Part shown: positions 32,421 to 44,536 of the stretch, piece by piece
Layout: every line of letters starts with the position of its first letter
Position numbering within the stretch: the stretch's first letter is position 1
Source of the DNA: Eutreptiella sp. 'Long Island Sound 2002'
Taxonomy: Eukaryota > Euglenozoa > Euglenophyceae > Eutreptiales > Eutreptiaceae
Direction: 5' to 3'
Length of the DNA: 64,000 nt
NCBI GenBank assembly: GCA_964036045.1
Contig: OZ038383.1
Location: forward strand, 37,495,294-37,559,293
Program-made: the position numbers and the translations under genes
The notes under the pieces: generated by a model
Databases searched by the model: none
What the model was told of the DNA's origin: nothing
The model's input: only the letters and a program-made list of their open reading frames with translations

Positions 32421-32626
32421 CTGGTGGGGTCTGTGCGGTCTTGCAGTTGCTCGTTCTGCAGGTGCAGTTGCTCGTTCTCCATCGAGGCCCTGTTGAGGGC
32501 CCGCTGTGCCTTCTGCAGCTGCGACCACAATTTCTTGTTCTCCTCAGTCACTTCTCCGCTGGTTCTGCCCCGCAACCGCACATCATCCATGAAGTGGCTA
32601 CCAGGCTCCGCCAAGTTGGAGAGCCG
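32421..32626 (-). CDS. Coiled-coil protein, second exon
   Basis: It starts after GTAGATGCAG in phase 0, matching the donor at 33,468, and continues the coil with ENKKLWSQLQKAQRALNRAS and ENEQLHLQNEQLQ. A CACCAG/GTGTCT donor at 32,421 would leave phase 2. That two separate frames both code coiled coil and join in phase is the main support. The intron would be 841 nt. Later exons were not found. Confidence 0.5.
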
Positions 32627-33467
32627 CTGCATCTACGAGTGACACGATGATGAGGTAGTCATGACCCATCCAGGACTAAGCAGAGCAACTGCCACTGGCT
32701 CAACGAAACAACCCTCCGTATGGCAACCCACCCCCCCTACACAGACACATAGCAGCGGAATGTACAAATCCCACACAAGCACGTTGGCATGGGTGTGGTA
32801 CAGGGGGGGGGGGGGGGAGCACTGGGCTGTTCAAACGCAGGAACACCGCCTGATTGCGGCCCCTGAATCGTGGGGCCCCTTGCATCTGCTGGGCAGTGCA
32901 GCACGTCACAACGTGCACATGTTGTTGAGACATGGGGATTGTTTGGCCATCAAAACGACGACGGTGGTCAGCCCGGGCACACACCCTGAACTGAGTGGGT
33001 ACGCCGGTTGGTACTTCGCAGTGTACGTACTTGTTCACCTTTTGAGGGGGAATCCTCCGCACGTGGGTACGTGGGTTGGGGGCCCACCCGCTGGGGTGGG
33101 GGTTCAAAAATTGCAGGGGGGGGGGGGGGGGCTGCATCGCGTGGCACATGCAGTAATTTGGAGATCTGAAGCGCATTTTGTTGGGACTTTGGGAGAGAAC
33201 ACGTGGTTTTTGCTCCAAAGATCAGAAGGCCCTGACTTCATGTTGCGGGATCTACGACATTTCCGACTTTAATTGACTCCCCCAACTGTAGAACATCGCG
33301 TCCACTGTGCCAAACGTTGCGTTGTTGGGCCATTCCGTTGGCTCACCATGCCTTTCATTACATTTCATTCACGGGCTGTTGAAGGTGAAGGAACCAAAAG
33401 AAGGGGGTGTGCACTGACAGATTGAACAGGGGTAGTCCCAGGGACGGGAAGGGCTTGTGTACCACAC

Positions 33468-34106
33468 CTCTTCCAACAACGCTGTATTCTGCTGCCGCAG
33501 CTCTGCCAAGGCAGACCGCGTGCTCTGCAGGGCCTTGCGCAGGGTAGCATTCTCGGCCTGGAGCTGCTGCATCACGCGACGCATACACAAAAGCTCCGAG
33601 TCGCCAGCAGCTGCGGCCACCCCTCCACTCGCGGCTGCCTCACGCATGCCGCCCGGGTGGCTTTTCAACACCGCCAGCTCCGCGCGGGCCTGCGCAGCAT
33701 CCGCCCGAATTGCCTGCATCTCACGATCCTTGGCCTCGATGATCCCCTGCATCGCCCGCTTTTCCGCCTCGTACCACTGCAGCAGCCCGTGCTGCACACG
33801 GCCATGGTGGTGTTCCAGGGGGCTTGGGGGGCCCAGCGGGGCGTCCGCGGGGCCAGCGCTCGGGGCGTCGGGGCGGTCTGCGGGAGGGGCGCGCTGCCGT
33901 TTGCGGAAGAGAGGGGTGCCCGCGGCACCGACAGGCTCGTCCGCGTCCAAGGGGGTGGGGGCGGCGGAGGGTGCGCCTGAGGCGGCGGGGGACGAAGTCT
34001 CACGGTGGCTGGGCCACATCGTCGTGTGCGGCGGGGGCTCAGTCCGGCTTGTCCGGAGTCCTGCGGGCCAGGTCCGGCGTGGCTGCGCTGCAAACCCTGT
34101 GGCCAT
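33468..34106 (-). CDS. Coiled-coil protein, first coding exon
   Basis: A true ATG at 34,106 opens 213 codons up to a GTGTGG donor (33,467-33,466), phase 0. Residues 1-100 are low-complexity (Pro, Ala, Ser) with a basic patch (RKRQRAPP). Residues about 105-165 form a charged helix (WYEAEKRAMQGIIEAKDREM and on). Residues about 180-213 form a leucine-zipper-like coil (QLQAENATLRKALQSTRSAL, ending in TALLEE). Past the donor the composition changes to non-helical, which supports the splice. The role is unknown. A basic patch plus zipper could suit a DNA-binding or scaffold protein, but there is no classical bZIP basic region. Confidence 0.55.
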
Positions 34107-34780
34107 CAGAACTCACATTAAATCTGTGGAAAAGATGGCGCCTTGCCAGCAGGGCAGGCTCGCAGTCTGACACCTTCACCTTCTGAGGAAAGGGAACATC
34201 CTGGTGAAACATGACTGCCCCAAGCACGCTCCTATGCCCTGCCGGCCTCGAACCAACCTCACAACCGCCGGTAACTGCCTTCCAACTGCTTTTCCATTGC
34301 CACCAACCTCTTTCATAGCCGTCATTCAACCCCCTCGTTAGTCTCCTTGGCCACCAAGCAAAACACCCATATAGGAAGGAGCCTTCGGCACATTCCACAC
34401 CAGGAAGGCCCGGCATGGGCAGCAGTTGGGGGTGATCCATAGCAACCGACAGACCGGTGCCGTGTAAGCCATGTGCATACATGTCGTGCTTTCAAGGCTT
34501 TTCACCCTCCCAAACATACGCCCCCCCACCCAAAGTCCCTGTCTTACGAAACACTTAATCCGGGACGTCCTGTTGGTGCCGTGAACTGTCGCGGTCATCA
34601 GTCCCACCGTGCAGCTACCCCGAGGTGGTCTTGATGGAGTGTTTGCCCTGCGCGGCGGCGGTAGGGAGTGTGATGCCACCGAAATGTCTACCTTTGCCGG
34701 GTCGTAAATAAAGAGGGTGTGCCTACCTTGCGCGCAAGCGACAGCAGCAGTAACCCTCCGCGTCAAAGTTGTGGGGGTTG

Positions 34781-37700
34781 CGATTCTATTGCCTTCGGCA
34801 AGTCCACCTCGCAGAGAATCTACCCCAAGCAACGCACACACAAAATAGGGAAAAAAACGACATAAATGCGGCCTAAAACATGCTTTACATAGCTTGCATG
34901 GTCATTTTGGGTGATCATGGTATCAGAAAAATAAGTTTCGAAAAACTTCCATTTTTGAGCTGGCCAGGGTGAAAAACTGCATAAGCAGGTTTTGTACCAA
35001 TCCCTTGGGAGACCCCCCCCCTGGACCTAATACCCAAATACGGTGAAAAACATGTAAATACGGCCTAAAACATGCTTTACATACCTTGGATGGTCATTTT
35101 AGGTGTTCACAATATCATAAAAAAAAGTTTCGAAAACTTCGAATTTGGAGCTGTCCAAGGTGAAAAACTGCATAAGCAGGTTGTGTACTGGCCCATTCAC
35201 TAAGCCATTATTCATTATTCGTGGAAACAGTCATTTCGCGTCTTTGGCACGGTTTCTGACCGGCCCTAGGCAAGGCTAGAGACTGCAAAAACGTCCTTTT
35301 GTATCCTAATAGGCATATACTGTCACAACATCCCCACTCACACCCCTCAGAGTGGGTACCACGGGGTCACTAAGGTCGCCGAAACCGCCAAAATACGAAA
35401 AATGGCTAAAAAGTGCATAAACTGCACTAGCGCTCGTCCCACTCCGCCCCATACAAACCTTATGGAGTCGGGACCCGTAAACCCTTTTTCGGGTCGAAAT
35501 CCAAAAAAACCAAAAGACCCCCCCCACCTCCCTCAAAACCTCAAAAAAGTGGGTTTCAAGTGGGGGGGTCTGTGGGGGGTCTGGACCAAAAACTCATTGG
35601 GGGATGCGTTTATTGGACAAAATAATGATTTTACAAGGGGTTAAACTAACAATTCAACCCCTTGGGGTAGGGTACGCGAATAGGCCCAAAAAGGCCCCAA
35701 ATGGGAGAGTATGTGGCGTTTTCCCCTATATACGCCTGCCTAGCTTTGATCGAACAACCTCTGCGAGGTGACTTCGATTTTTGAGCTGCCTAGGGTGAAA
35801 AACTGCATAAGCAGGTTTTGTACCAATCCCTTGGGAGACCCCCCCCCCCTGGACCTAATACCCAAATAGAGTGAAAAACACGTAAATACGGCCTAAAACA
35901 TGCTCTACATACCTTGGATGGTCATTTTAGGTGTTCACAATATCATACAAAAAAGATTCGAAAACTTCGATTTTTGAGCTGCCCAGGGTGAAAAACTGCA
36001 TAAGCAGGTTGTTTACAGGCCCATTCACTAAGCCATTATTGGTGGAAACAGTCATTTCGCGTCTTTGGCACGGTTTCTGGCCGGCCCTAGGCAAGGCTAG
36101 GGTCTGCAAAAAATGTCCTTTCATATCCTAATAGGCATATACTGTCACAACATCCCCACTCACACCCCTCAGAGTGGGTACCACGGGGTCACCGAGGTCG
36201 CCAAAACCGCCAACACGGCAAAAATGGCTAAAAAGTGCATAAACTGCACTAGCGTTCGTCCCACTCCGCCCCATACAAACCCCATGGAGTCGGGACCCGG
36301 AAACACTTTTTCGGGTCAAAATCGAAAAAAACCAAAAGATTCATGATTTTCACCCTAAAAAAGGGGGAGTCATTTTTTCGACATTTTTGACCCCCCCCCA
36401 CCTCCCTCAAAACCTCAAAAAAGTGGGTTTCAAGTGGGGGGGGTCTGTGGGGGGTCCGGACCAAAAACTCATTGGGGGATGCATTTATTGGACAAAGTAA
36501 TGATTTTACAAGGGGTTAAACTAACAATTCAAACCCTTGGGGTAGGGTACGCGAATAGGCCCAAAAAGGCCCCAAATGGGGAGGTATGTGGCGCTTTCCC
36601 CTATATACGCCTGCCTGGCTTTGATCTTACAACCCCTGCGAGGTGATTCTATTGCCTTCGGCAAGTCCACTTCGCAGAGAATCTACTCCAAGGAACACAC
36701 ACCGAAAATAGGGGGAAAACTACATAAATACATGCTTTACATATCTTTGATGGTCATATTGCGCCCAATACGCAAATAAGGTGAAAAACACATAAATACG
36801 GTCTAAAACATGTTTCACATACCTTGGATGGTCATTTTCCGTGATCACAATATCAAAAAAATAAGTTTTGGAAACTTCGATTTTTGAGTTGTCCAAGGTG
36901 AAAAACGGCATAAGCACGTTGTGCACTGGCCCATGCACTGAACTGGTCCATTATTCGTGGAAACAGTCACTTCGCGTCTTTGGCACGGGTTTTGACCGGC
37001 CCTAGGCAAGGCTAGAGACTGCAAAAACTGTCCTTTCGTATCCTAGTAGGCATATACTGTCACACATCCCCACTCACACCCCGGGTCACCGAGGTCGCCG
37101 AAACCGCCAACATACGAAAAATGGCTGAAAAGTGCATAAACTGCACTAGCGCTTGTCCCACTCCGCCCCATACAAACCCCATGGAGTCGGACCCGGAAAA
37201 AAGTCTATTGCCTTCGGCGAGTCCACCTCGCAGAGAATCTACCCCAAGCAACACACACCCAAAATAGGGTAAAAACACGACATAAATACGGCCTACAAAA
37301 TGCTTTACATAGCTTAGATGGTCATTTTGGGTGATCACGGTATCAGAAAAATAAGTTTCGAAAACGTCCATTTTTGAGCTGGCCAGGGTGAAAAACTGCA
37401 TAAGCAGGTTGTGTACCAATCCCTTGGGAGACCCCCCCCCCCCGGACCTAATACCCAAATAGGGTGAAAAACATGTAAATGCGGCCTAAAACATGCTTTA
37501 CATACCTTGGATGGTCATTTTAGGAGATCACGATATCAAAAGAACAAGTTTCCAAAACTTCGATTTTTGAGCTGTCCAGAGTGAAAAATTGCATCAGCAG
37601 GTTGTGTACCAATCCCTTGGGAGACCCCCCCCATGCGCTCAATACCCAAAAAGGGTGAAAAACACGTAAATACAGCCTGAAACATGCTTTACATACCTTG

Positions 37701-40700
37701 GATCGCCCTTTTAGGTGATCACGGTATCAGAAAAATAAGTTTCGAAAAACTTCCATTTTTGAGCTGGCCAGGGTGAAAAACTGCATAAGCAGGTTTTGTA
37801 CCAATCCCTTGGGAGGACCCCCCCCCCCTGGACCTAATACCCAAATAGAGTGAAAAACACGTAAATACGGCCTAAAACATGCTCTACATACCTTGGATGG
37901 TCATTTTAGGTGTTCACAATATCATACAAAAAAGATTCGAAAACTTCGATTTTTGAGCTGCCCAGGGTGAAAAACTGCATAAGCAGGTTGTGTACTGGCC
38001 CATTCACTAAGCCATTATTGGTGGAAACAGTCATTTCGCGTCTTTGGCACGGTTTCTGACCGGCCCTAGGCAAGGCTAGGGTCTGCAAAAAATGTCCTTT
38101 CATATCCTAATAGGCATATACTGTCACAACATCCCCACTCACACCCCTCAGAGTGGGTACCACGGGGTCACCGAGGTCGCCAAAACCGCCAACACGGCAA
38201 AAATGGCTAAAAAGTGCATAAACTGCACTAGCGTTCGTCCCACTCCGCCCCATACAAACCCCATGGAGTCGGGACCCGGAAACACTTTTTCGGGTCAAAA
38301 TCGAAAAAAACCAAAAGATTCATGATTTTCACCCTAAAAAAGGGGGAGTCATTTTTTCGACATTTTTGACCCCCCCCCACCTCCCTCAAAACCTCAAAAA
38401 AGTGGGTTTCAAGTGGGGGGGGTCTGTGGGGGGTCCGGACCAAAAACTCATTGGGGGATGCGTTTATTGGACAAAGTAATGATTTTACAAGGGGTTAAAC
38501 TAACAATTCAAACCCTTGGGGTAGGGTACGCGAATAGGCCCAAAAAGGCCCCAAATGGGGAGGTATGTGGCGCTTTCCCCTATATACGCCTGCCTGGCTT
38601 TGATCTTACAACCCCTGCGAGGTGATTCTATTGCCTTCGGCAAGTCCACTTCGCAGAGAATCTACTCCAAGGAACACACACCGAAAATAGGGGGAAAACT
38701 ACATAAATACATGCTTTACATATCTTTGATGGTCATTTTGCGCCCAATACGCAAATAAGGTGAAAAACACATAAATACGGTCTAAAACATGTTTCACATA
38801 CCTTGGATGGTCATTTTCCGTGATCACAATATCAAAAAAACAAGTTTTGGAAACTTCGATTTTTGAGTTGTCCAAGGTGAAAAACGGCGTAAGCACGTTG
38901 TGCACTGGCCCATGCACTGAACTCGTCCATTATTCGTGGAAACAGTCACTTCGCGTCTTTGGCACGGGTTTTGACCGGCCCTAGGCAAGGCTAGAGACTG
39001 CAAAAACTGTCCTTTCGTATCCTAGTAGGCATATACTGTCACACATCCCCACTCACACCCCGGGTCACCGAGGTCGCCGAAACCGCCAACATACGAAAAA
39101 TGGCTGAAAAGTGCATAAACTGCACTAGCGCTTGTCCCACTCCGCCCCATACAAACCCCATGGAGTCGGACCCGGAAAAAAGTCTATTGCCTTCGGCGAG
39201 TCCACCTCGCAGAGAATCTACCCCAAGCAACACACACCCAAAATAGGGTAAAAACACGACATAAATACGGCCTACAAAATGCTTTACATAGCTTAGATGG
39301 TCATTTTGGGTGATCACGGTATCAGAAAAATAAGTTTCGAAAACGTCCATTTTTGAGCTGGCCAGGGTGAAAAACTGCATCGGCAGGTTGTGTACCAATC
39401 CCTTGGGAGACCCCCCCCCCCCCGGACCTAATACCCAAATAGGGTGAAAAACATGTAAATGCGGCCTAAAACATGCTTTACATACCTTGGATGGTCATTT
39501 TAGGAGATCACGATATCAAAAGAACAAGTTTCCAAAACTTCGATTTTTGAGCTGTCCAGAGTGAAAAATTGCATCAGCAGGTTGTGTACCAATCCCTTGG
39601 GAGACCCCCCCCCCATGCGCTCAATACCCAAAAAGGGTGAAAAACACGTAAATACAGCCTGAGACATGCTTTACATACCTTGGATCGCCCTTTTAGGTGA
39701 TCACGGTATCAGAAAAATAAGTTTCGAAAAACTTCCATTTTTGAGCTGGCCAGGGTGAAAAACTGCATAAGCAGGTTTTGTACCAATCCCTTGGGAGACC
39801 CCCCCCCCTGGACCTAATACCCAAATAGAGTGAAAAACACGTAAATACGGCCTAAAACATGCTCTACATACCTTGGATGGTCATTTTAGGTGTTCACAAT
39901 ATCATACAAAAAAGATTCGAAAACTTCGATTTTTGAGCTGCCCAGGGTGAAAAACTGCATAAGCAGGTTGTGTACTGGCCCATTCACTAAGCCATTATTG
40001 GTGGAAACAGTCATTTCGCGTCTTTGGCACGGTTTCTGACCGGCCCTAGGCAAGGCTAGGGTCTGCAAAAAATGTCCTTTCATATCCTAGTAGGCATATA
40101 CTGTCACAACATCCCCACTCAATGGGTACCACGGGGTCACCGAGGTCGCCAAAACCGCCAACACGGCAAAAATGGCTAAAAAGTGCATAAACTGCACTAG
40201 CGCTCGTCCCACTCCGCCCCATACAAACCCCATGGAGTCGGGACCCGGAAACACTTTTTCGGGTCAAAATCGAAAAACCCAAAAGATTAATGATTTTCAA
40301 CCCAAAAGAAGGGGGGTCATTTTTTTGACCCCCCCCCCACCCCCACACCTCCCTCAAAACCTCAAAAAAGTGGGTTTCAAGTGCGGGGGTCTGGGGGTCC
40401 GGACCAAAAACTCATTGGGGGATGCGTTTATTGGACAAAATAATGATTTTACAAGGGGTTAAACTAACAATTCAACCCGTTGGGGTAGGGTACGCGAATA
40501 GGCCCAAAAGGCCCCAAATGGGGGGGTATGTGGCGTTTTCCCCTACATACCTGCGTGGCTTTGATCTAACTACCTCTGTGAGGTGTTTTTTCGGCTCAAA
40601 ATCGAAAAAGTACAAAGGATTCATGGTTTTCGACCCCAAAAAAAAGGGGTCATCTTTTTAACCCCCCCCCCACCTCCCTCAAAAGCTCAAAAAAGTGGGT

Positions 40701-40900
40701 TTCAAGTGGGGGGGTCCGGGGGGGCCTGGACCAAAAACTCATTGGGGGGTGCATTGATTGGACAAAATAATGATTTTACAAGGGGTTACGCGGGTAGGCC
40801 CAAAAAGGCCCCAAATGGGGGGGTATGTGGCGTTTTCCCCTATATACGCCTGCCTGGCTTTGATCTAACAACCTCTGCGAGGTGATTTCACGTGAAACTA
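34781..40900. repeat. Higher-order satellite array (about 1,980-bp unit)
   Basis: The same sequence recurs at a 1,979-1,980 bp spacing (for example 35,927, 37,906 and 39,886), with very few differences. Using ATGGCT(A/G)AAAAGTGCATAAA as a marker, copies are at 35,402, 36,224, 37,121, 38,203, 39,100 and 40,172. The steps are 822, 897, 1,082, 897 and 1,072, showing alternating half-units. Within the halves, GGTGAAAAACTGCATAAGCA recurs every 191-196 bp in runs of two to four. The open frames across the array are shadows of the repeat, and I see no gene. The first and last units are partial or rearranged. Confidence 0.9.
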
Positions 40901-41217
40901 AACAACCCATTCATTATAAAAACCGCTAAGTCCTCATTGGCAAGGGGCCATATGGGGGGGGGGGGGCGACTGGGGATACCTGGAGTTGGGACCTGAGACC
41001 CCCGCCATGGGTTCGGGGGTCCATATACAAGAAAAAACTTCTGTAGGGCCCATGTCCAAATACGCACACAGCGGCCACTACGCAAAGAAGTTTTGACCCC
41101 CCCCCAACCCCCCCCCCCCCCAAAAAAAAGGGGTAGACTTGCATGCCGGGATAACAAAAGCAACGGCTCCACGGCAGGCCAACTTGAACCTGGGCTCAAA
41201 CCTGTGTTCTGTGGTGT

Positions 41218-41248
<31 letters not shown>

Positions 41249-43220
41249 CAGTGCCTTTCCGGTTTGCTGCTTGGCCGTCACCAAGATAACCGTTTGCCCA
41301 ACCGCCCGCTCCCGTTTCCCAGTTTCCCTCTCTGGGGTTGAAACTGTTCATTGGTTCATATCACGAACCGAAGCCCGGAGGCATGGCCGGCCCCATCGCC
41401 TCCACGGGAGGCTCCCGCGGACCTGGCCTTCAACCCGAAGAGCACTGTGACACGTGTGCTCAGTGAGATCCAAACGGGCCAAGAAACATTCGATAGCCGC
41501 TAACTGCGGTGAGCTCAAGGCAACATTTAGTCCTCGCGTCAGGTGCGCTGCAGAGCAGCAGGTCAAACAATGAAGTGAAGTTTGTGGCGATGACCACATG
41601 CCTGTGACGAGGGGCCATATGTAAGCTCTATATCCGTTGCTTTATGGCCCTTTCCAACCCAAATCGCCCCACCTTGGAACCCCCCCCCACCGACCCTCCC
41701 GGAACCCCCTCCTCCAAAGCCCCCCCCTCCCCCCCCTAGGGGGCAGTCGGCCAGCGGTTAGTTGGGGCCATGAGGCAACGGATACTGGGCTCGCATACGC
41801 CCCCGTGTCATAGGCGCATGGTCATCACCACATAGTTCAGTGTTTTTCCTCGCTGCATTGCAGCGCAGACCAGTTCTGTACCACTCCAGGTGGCTGCTGA
41901 CTGTGCTTTGGCCTTGGCCATCTGTACAACGGTTAGTTGGGGGGGGGGGGGGGGTAGTTGGCGTCCACGATCGAGGAGCCCCCCCCCCCCCCCCCCGGTA
42001 CCAGATCCTGTGCTGCAGTGCGATTCATCCACATGAAAGAATCGGTTCCACGATAACTCTCCCCAACTCCCCCTGAAACTACGAAACTACGAAACACGAA
42101 ACTACTTCTCCTTGACCAGCACCCTGGTGATTGTCCCTTGCGATGGATCACGTTGGTGCAAACTACGAGCAAAGTCCAATGGCAGCACCTAAAATTTACC
42201 ACAGTACACACGTTTTACATGTTGTGTCCACTCACTGCAGCATTCGTGGGGTGGCTTTGGGTCATGTTGAGCAAGTTTGCCTGTGGGGTGAGGGATGCCC
42301 GTATTGCATGCTTGCATGCAGTGTGCTGGGCCAGGGCAGAAAATGGGGTCTGTTGCCTGTAGAATGCAGGGGAGAGGGGGGAATTTCATATTTCAAATGT
42401 GTGCAAAACTTTCCTCTGAATTTTCAAGCTGGTGTGCAAAATATACTCCTCAAAAAATTAGCCACGATATTCGTTCTGCAATTGCTTTTGCCAAGCATGT
42501 GAGGACAGGACCATTGCAAATCAGAATTGCCCCCCCCCCCCCCCCGGTGCCAACCCCCCCCATGTGCCTGTCCATGTGCCTGTGCCTTTGGTAGATGGGG
42601 TGCAGTCCAATTCTGTGGGTGTGAAGCCCCACCCTGTTGATCACCTCCGGGTTGCACGGTTGTCCATTGTCAGCAGACACTGTGCAGTGTTGGACACACC
42701 ATGCTTCAATTTTTGGCTCCCAAGCCCAAAGCTGATGACTGGCAGGAGAAAGTTTCTGCAATGGTTCGGCACCTGAAAAGCTTTTGCAGGACCTCGCAAT
42801 CGAAGCGCAAAGCGCGCTGCGTATTCAAAACAACCATGGTCTCAATGGGATGATGATCAGCGGCAAGAGGCTTCAACGTTGTATTTGAATGCCGGTTACA
42901 AGAAATGCCCAAACATCATGTATCATGGAGTTGCATCAGGTCAATCAGTTCTTCAACTGTCTTTGTTTCCAGGCCAAATGCTTGATTTGAAGTCCGACTA
43001 GTGTGACGTACAGGGACCATGGGGTGAAGTTTTTTTCCGAAACTGAGAAAGCTTTTGGGTCTCTACATGTTTTTACTCCACAACAACCAAAAGGAAGGTG
43101 TGTTTGGGGCCTCGGATTGAGATCCAGGTCATGGAGGAACCTCCTGGAAGCAAACAATGCAATCCTGGAACCTCCTAGAAATTTGCAGAAAGTTGATAGT
43201 GCAATCCTGGAAGCGTGTGG
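40901..43220. other. No gene recognised; GT microsatellite and long C/G runs
   Basis: A (GT)n tract lies at 41,214-41,248. Very long homopolymers sit close together (G-run about 41,939-41,954 and C-run about 41,980-41,997). C-rich blocks lie at 41,093-41,122, 41,679-41,740 and 42,531-42,545. A short ACGAAACTACGAAAC repeat lies at 42,076-42,105. No supportable coding exon is seen. Confidence 0.45.
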
Positions 43221-43224
43221 AATT

Positions 43225-43445
43225 TACCTTCACGCCACTATGCGAAATAAACCCGGTGCAAAATCACCTCGAAGAGAGGTTGTTAGATCAAGCACAAGCG
43301 CAGGTGCGAGCGTTGTATACCCCGCTTTTGGGGGGTTGTTCGCGTAGCATACCCCAATGTATGGTTTCTGACGTTTAACTCCTTGTAAAATCATCATTTT
43401 AGGACGACAAATGATCCCCCAATGATTTTTTGGATTTTGACCCCC
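43225..43445 (-). repeat. Inverted, diverged copy of part of the satellite unit
   Basis: Read on the minus strand this interval repeats the satellite block with CATTGGGGGAT, TGATTTTACAAGG.GTTAAAC, a GTA(G/T)GCTACGCGAA word, and finally AACAACCTCT.CGAGGTGATTT. It corresponds to about 35,595-35,775 of the array but is clearly diverged. The match ends at a small hairpin (ACCTC...GAGGT), which may be the boundary of the original mobile unit. Confidence 0.6.
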
Positions 43446-43590
43446 GTACCGTTGGGTACACCTGGGTACATCTGGGTAAACGTAGGTAAACTTGAATAAA
43501 CTTGGGTAAACGTTGTTACAGTTGGGCGAACAAAGCGGGATACTTGGGTAAACCTGGGTACACTTGGGTACATTTCGGCGAACAAAGAGG
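43446..43590. repeat. CTTGGGTAAAC-type tandem repeat
   Basis: A 10-11 bp word (GGGTACACCT, GGGTAAACTT and similar) repeats about twelve times. It includes two longer interruptions around GGCGAACAAAG. Confidence 0.75.
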
Positions 43591-43729
43591 CATTTCAAGT
43601 ATGCTCCTTCCTCATGCTGTGTTTTCCTTTGTCTGCGAGGGGGGGGGGGTCAAAATTTTAAGTGCAAAAACAAACTGGCCGACGGGAGGGAGATATCTAT
43701 GGACCGTGTCGCCAAACCCATCCACTATG

Positions 43730-43960
43730 AGCCCCCCAGGGTTCGAACGTACCCCCGGAGGACCCAGGGCTGGGTGGCTGTCCAGTCTTGTGCCACTACG
43801 ATGTGCCCATTTTCCGTGCATTTGTGCATTTGTCCTCCAACCTTCAAAGCGTCATGTTAGAGTGTTCCGGATGTTCGGGGCTTCCCGGCCATCCACGGGG
43901 CTCGAACCCCGATTGGAGGATTGACGTTGGGTGTTGTGCTACTGTGCTACTGTGCACCTC
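43730..43960 (-). repeat. Two tandem tRNA-like modules
   Basis: On the minus strand a near-perfect T arm (CGGGGTTCGAGCCCCG, + 43,896-43,911) follows a D-arm-like GTAGCACAGTAGCACAAC. About 155 bp further on a second module has ACGTTCGAACCC after TAGTGGCACAAGACTGG. Acceptor stems do not close and no T-run follows. A dimeric tRNA-derived SINE fits best. Confidence 0.45.
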
Positions 43961-44104
43961 TCGCTATGTTTGAGGAGAATAGCATGGGGGGAGTAGGGGG
44001 CGACTCCTGTCGGTTTCCGTATTCTTGGCCCCGGAATTCTGTGGAGAAGTCCGACTCAGATCCCTCCATGGGGGGTGGGGCTTGCATGTCATCACTCTTA
44101 GTAC

Positions 44105-44536
44105 TTATGGATCGCGCCCAAGTGAAATGTGGGAGAGGGAAGCTTGGGCTAGACTGGGCCACCCCCTTTTCCCCAGGAGGGGGGGAGGGGGGTTGCGCCT
44201 CTTTTTGTTGTTCTTCGTGGCCATGGTCCTCTTTTTGTTGGTGTCGCTGACATTGCTGCTGTGATTGGTTCCCTCTACCCATCCATACGGCTTACTGTCA
44301 TCAGAGCTTGAAGTATCACAGTGGAGTAAGCCTGTCGCTGTGGCTTCATGTTCCTGGGATGCCCTCTCTTCTGGCTCACTCATTTCAACCAAGCCCAGCG
44401 AAAGCCATATGGCCCCCGGCTGATCGTTTGGCTGATCGTTTGGTGAGCTGCCTGTGCTGTCCTCCACCCCAATCACAACGCTTTCCTGCATTGCATATAT
44501 ATTTTCCAGGGGTGGGGTGGCTACAGGGCGGGGCAA
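44105..44536 (-). pseudogene. LINE copy 2: acidic C-terminal tail, outer duplicate
   Basis: The 143-codon frame is rich in Ser, Asp, Glu and Asn (EMSEPEERASQEHEATATG, CDTSSSDDSKPYGW). It ends in a basic stretch (NKKRRTMATKNNKKRR-like). Its position after RNase H corresponds to the acidic tail of LINE copy 1. The same frame occurs at 44,769-45,203 because of the 667-bp duplication. No domain is recognised. Confidence 0.6.

Noticed and set aside
35306-40885. Repeated 65-130 codon frames in the satellite array
   Set aside because: They recur with the 1,980-bp period on both strands, begin and end at arbitrary points of the unit, and show no conserved domain or synonymous-site bias.
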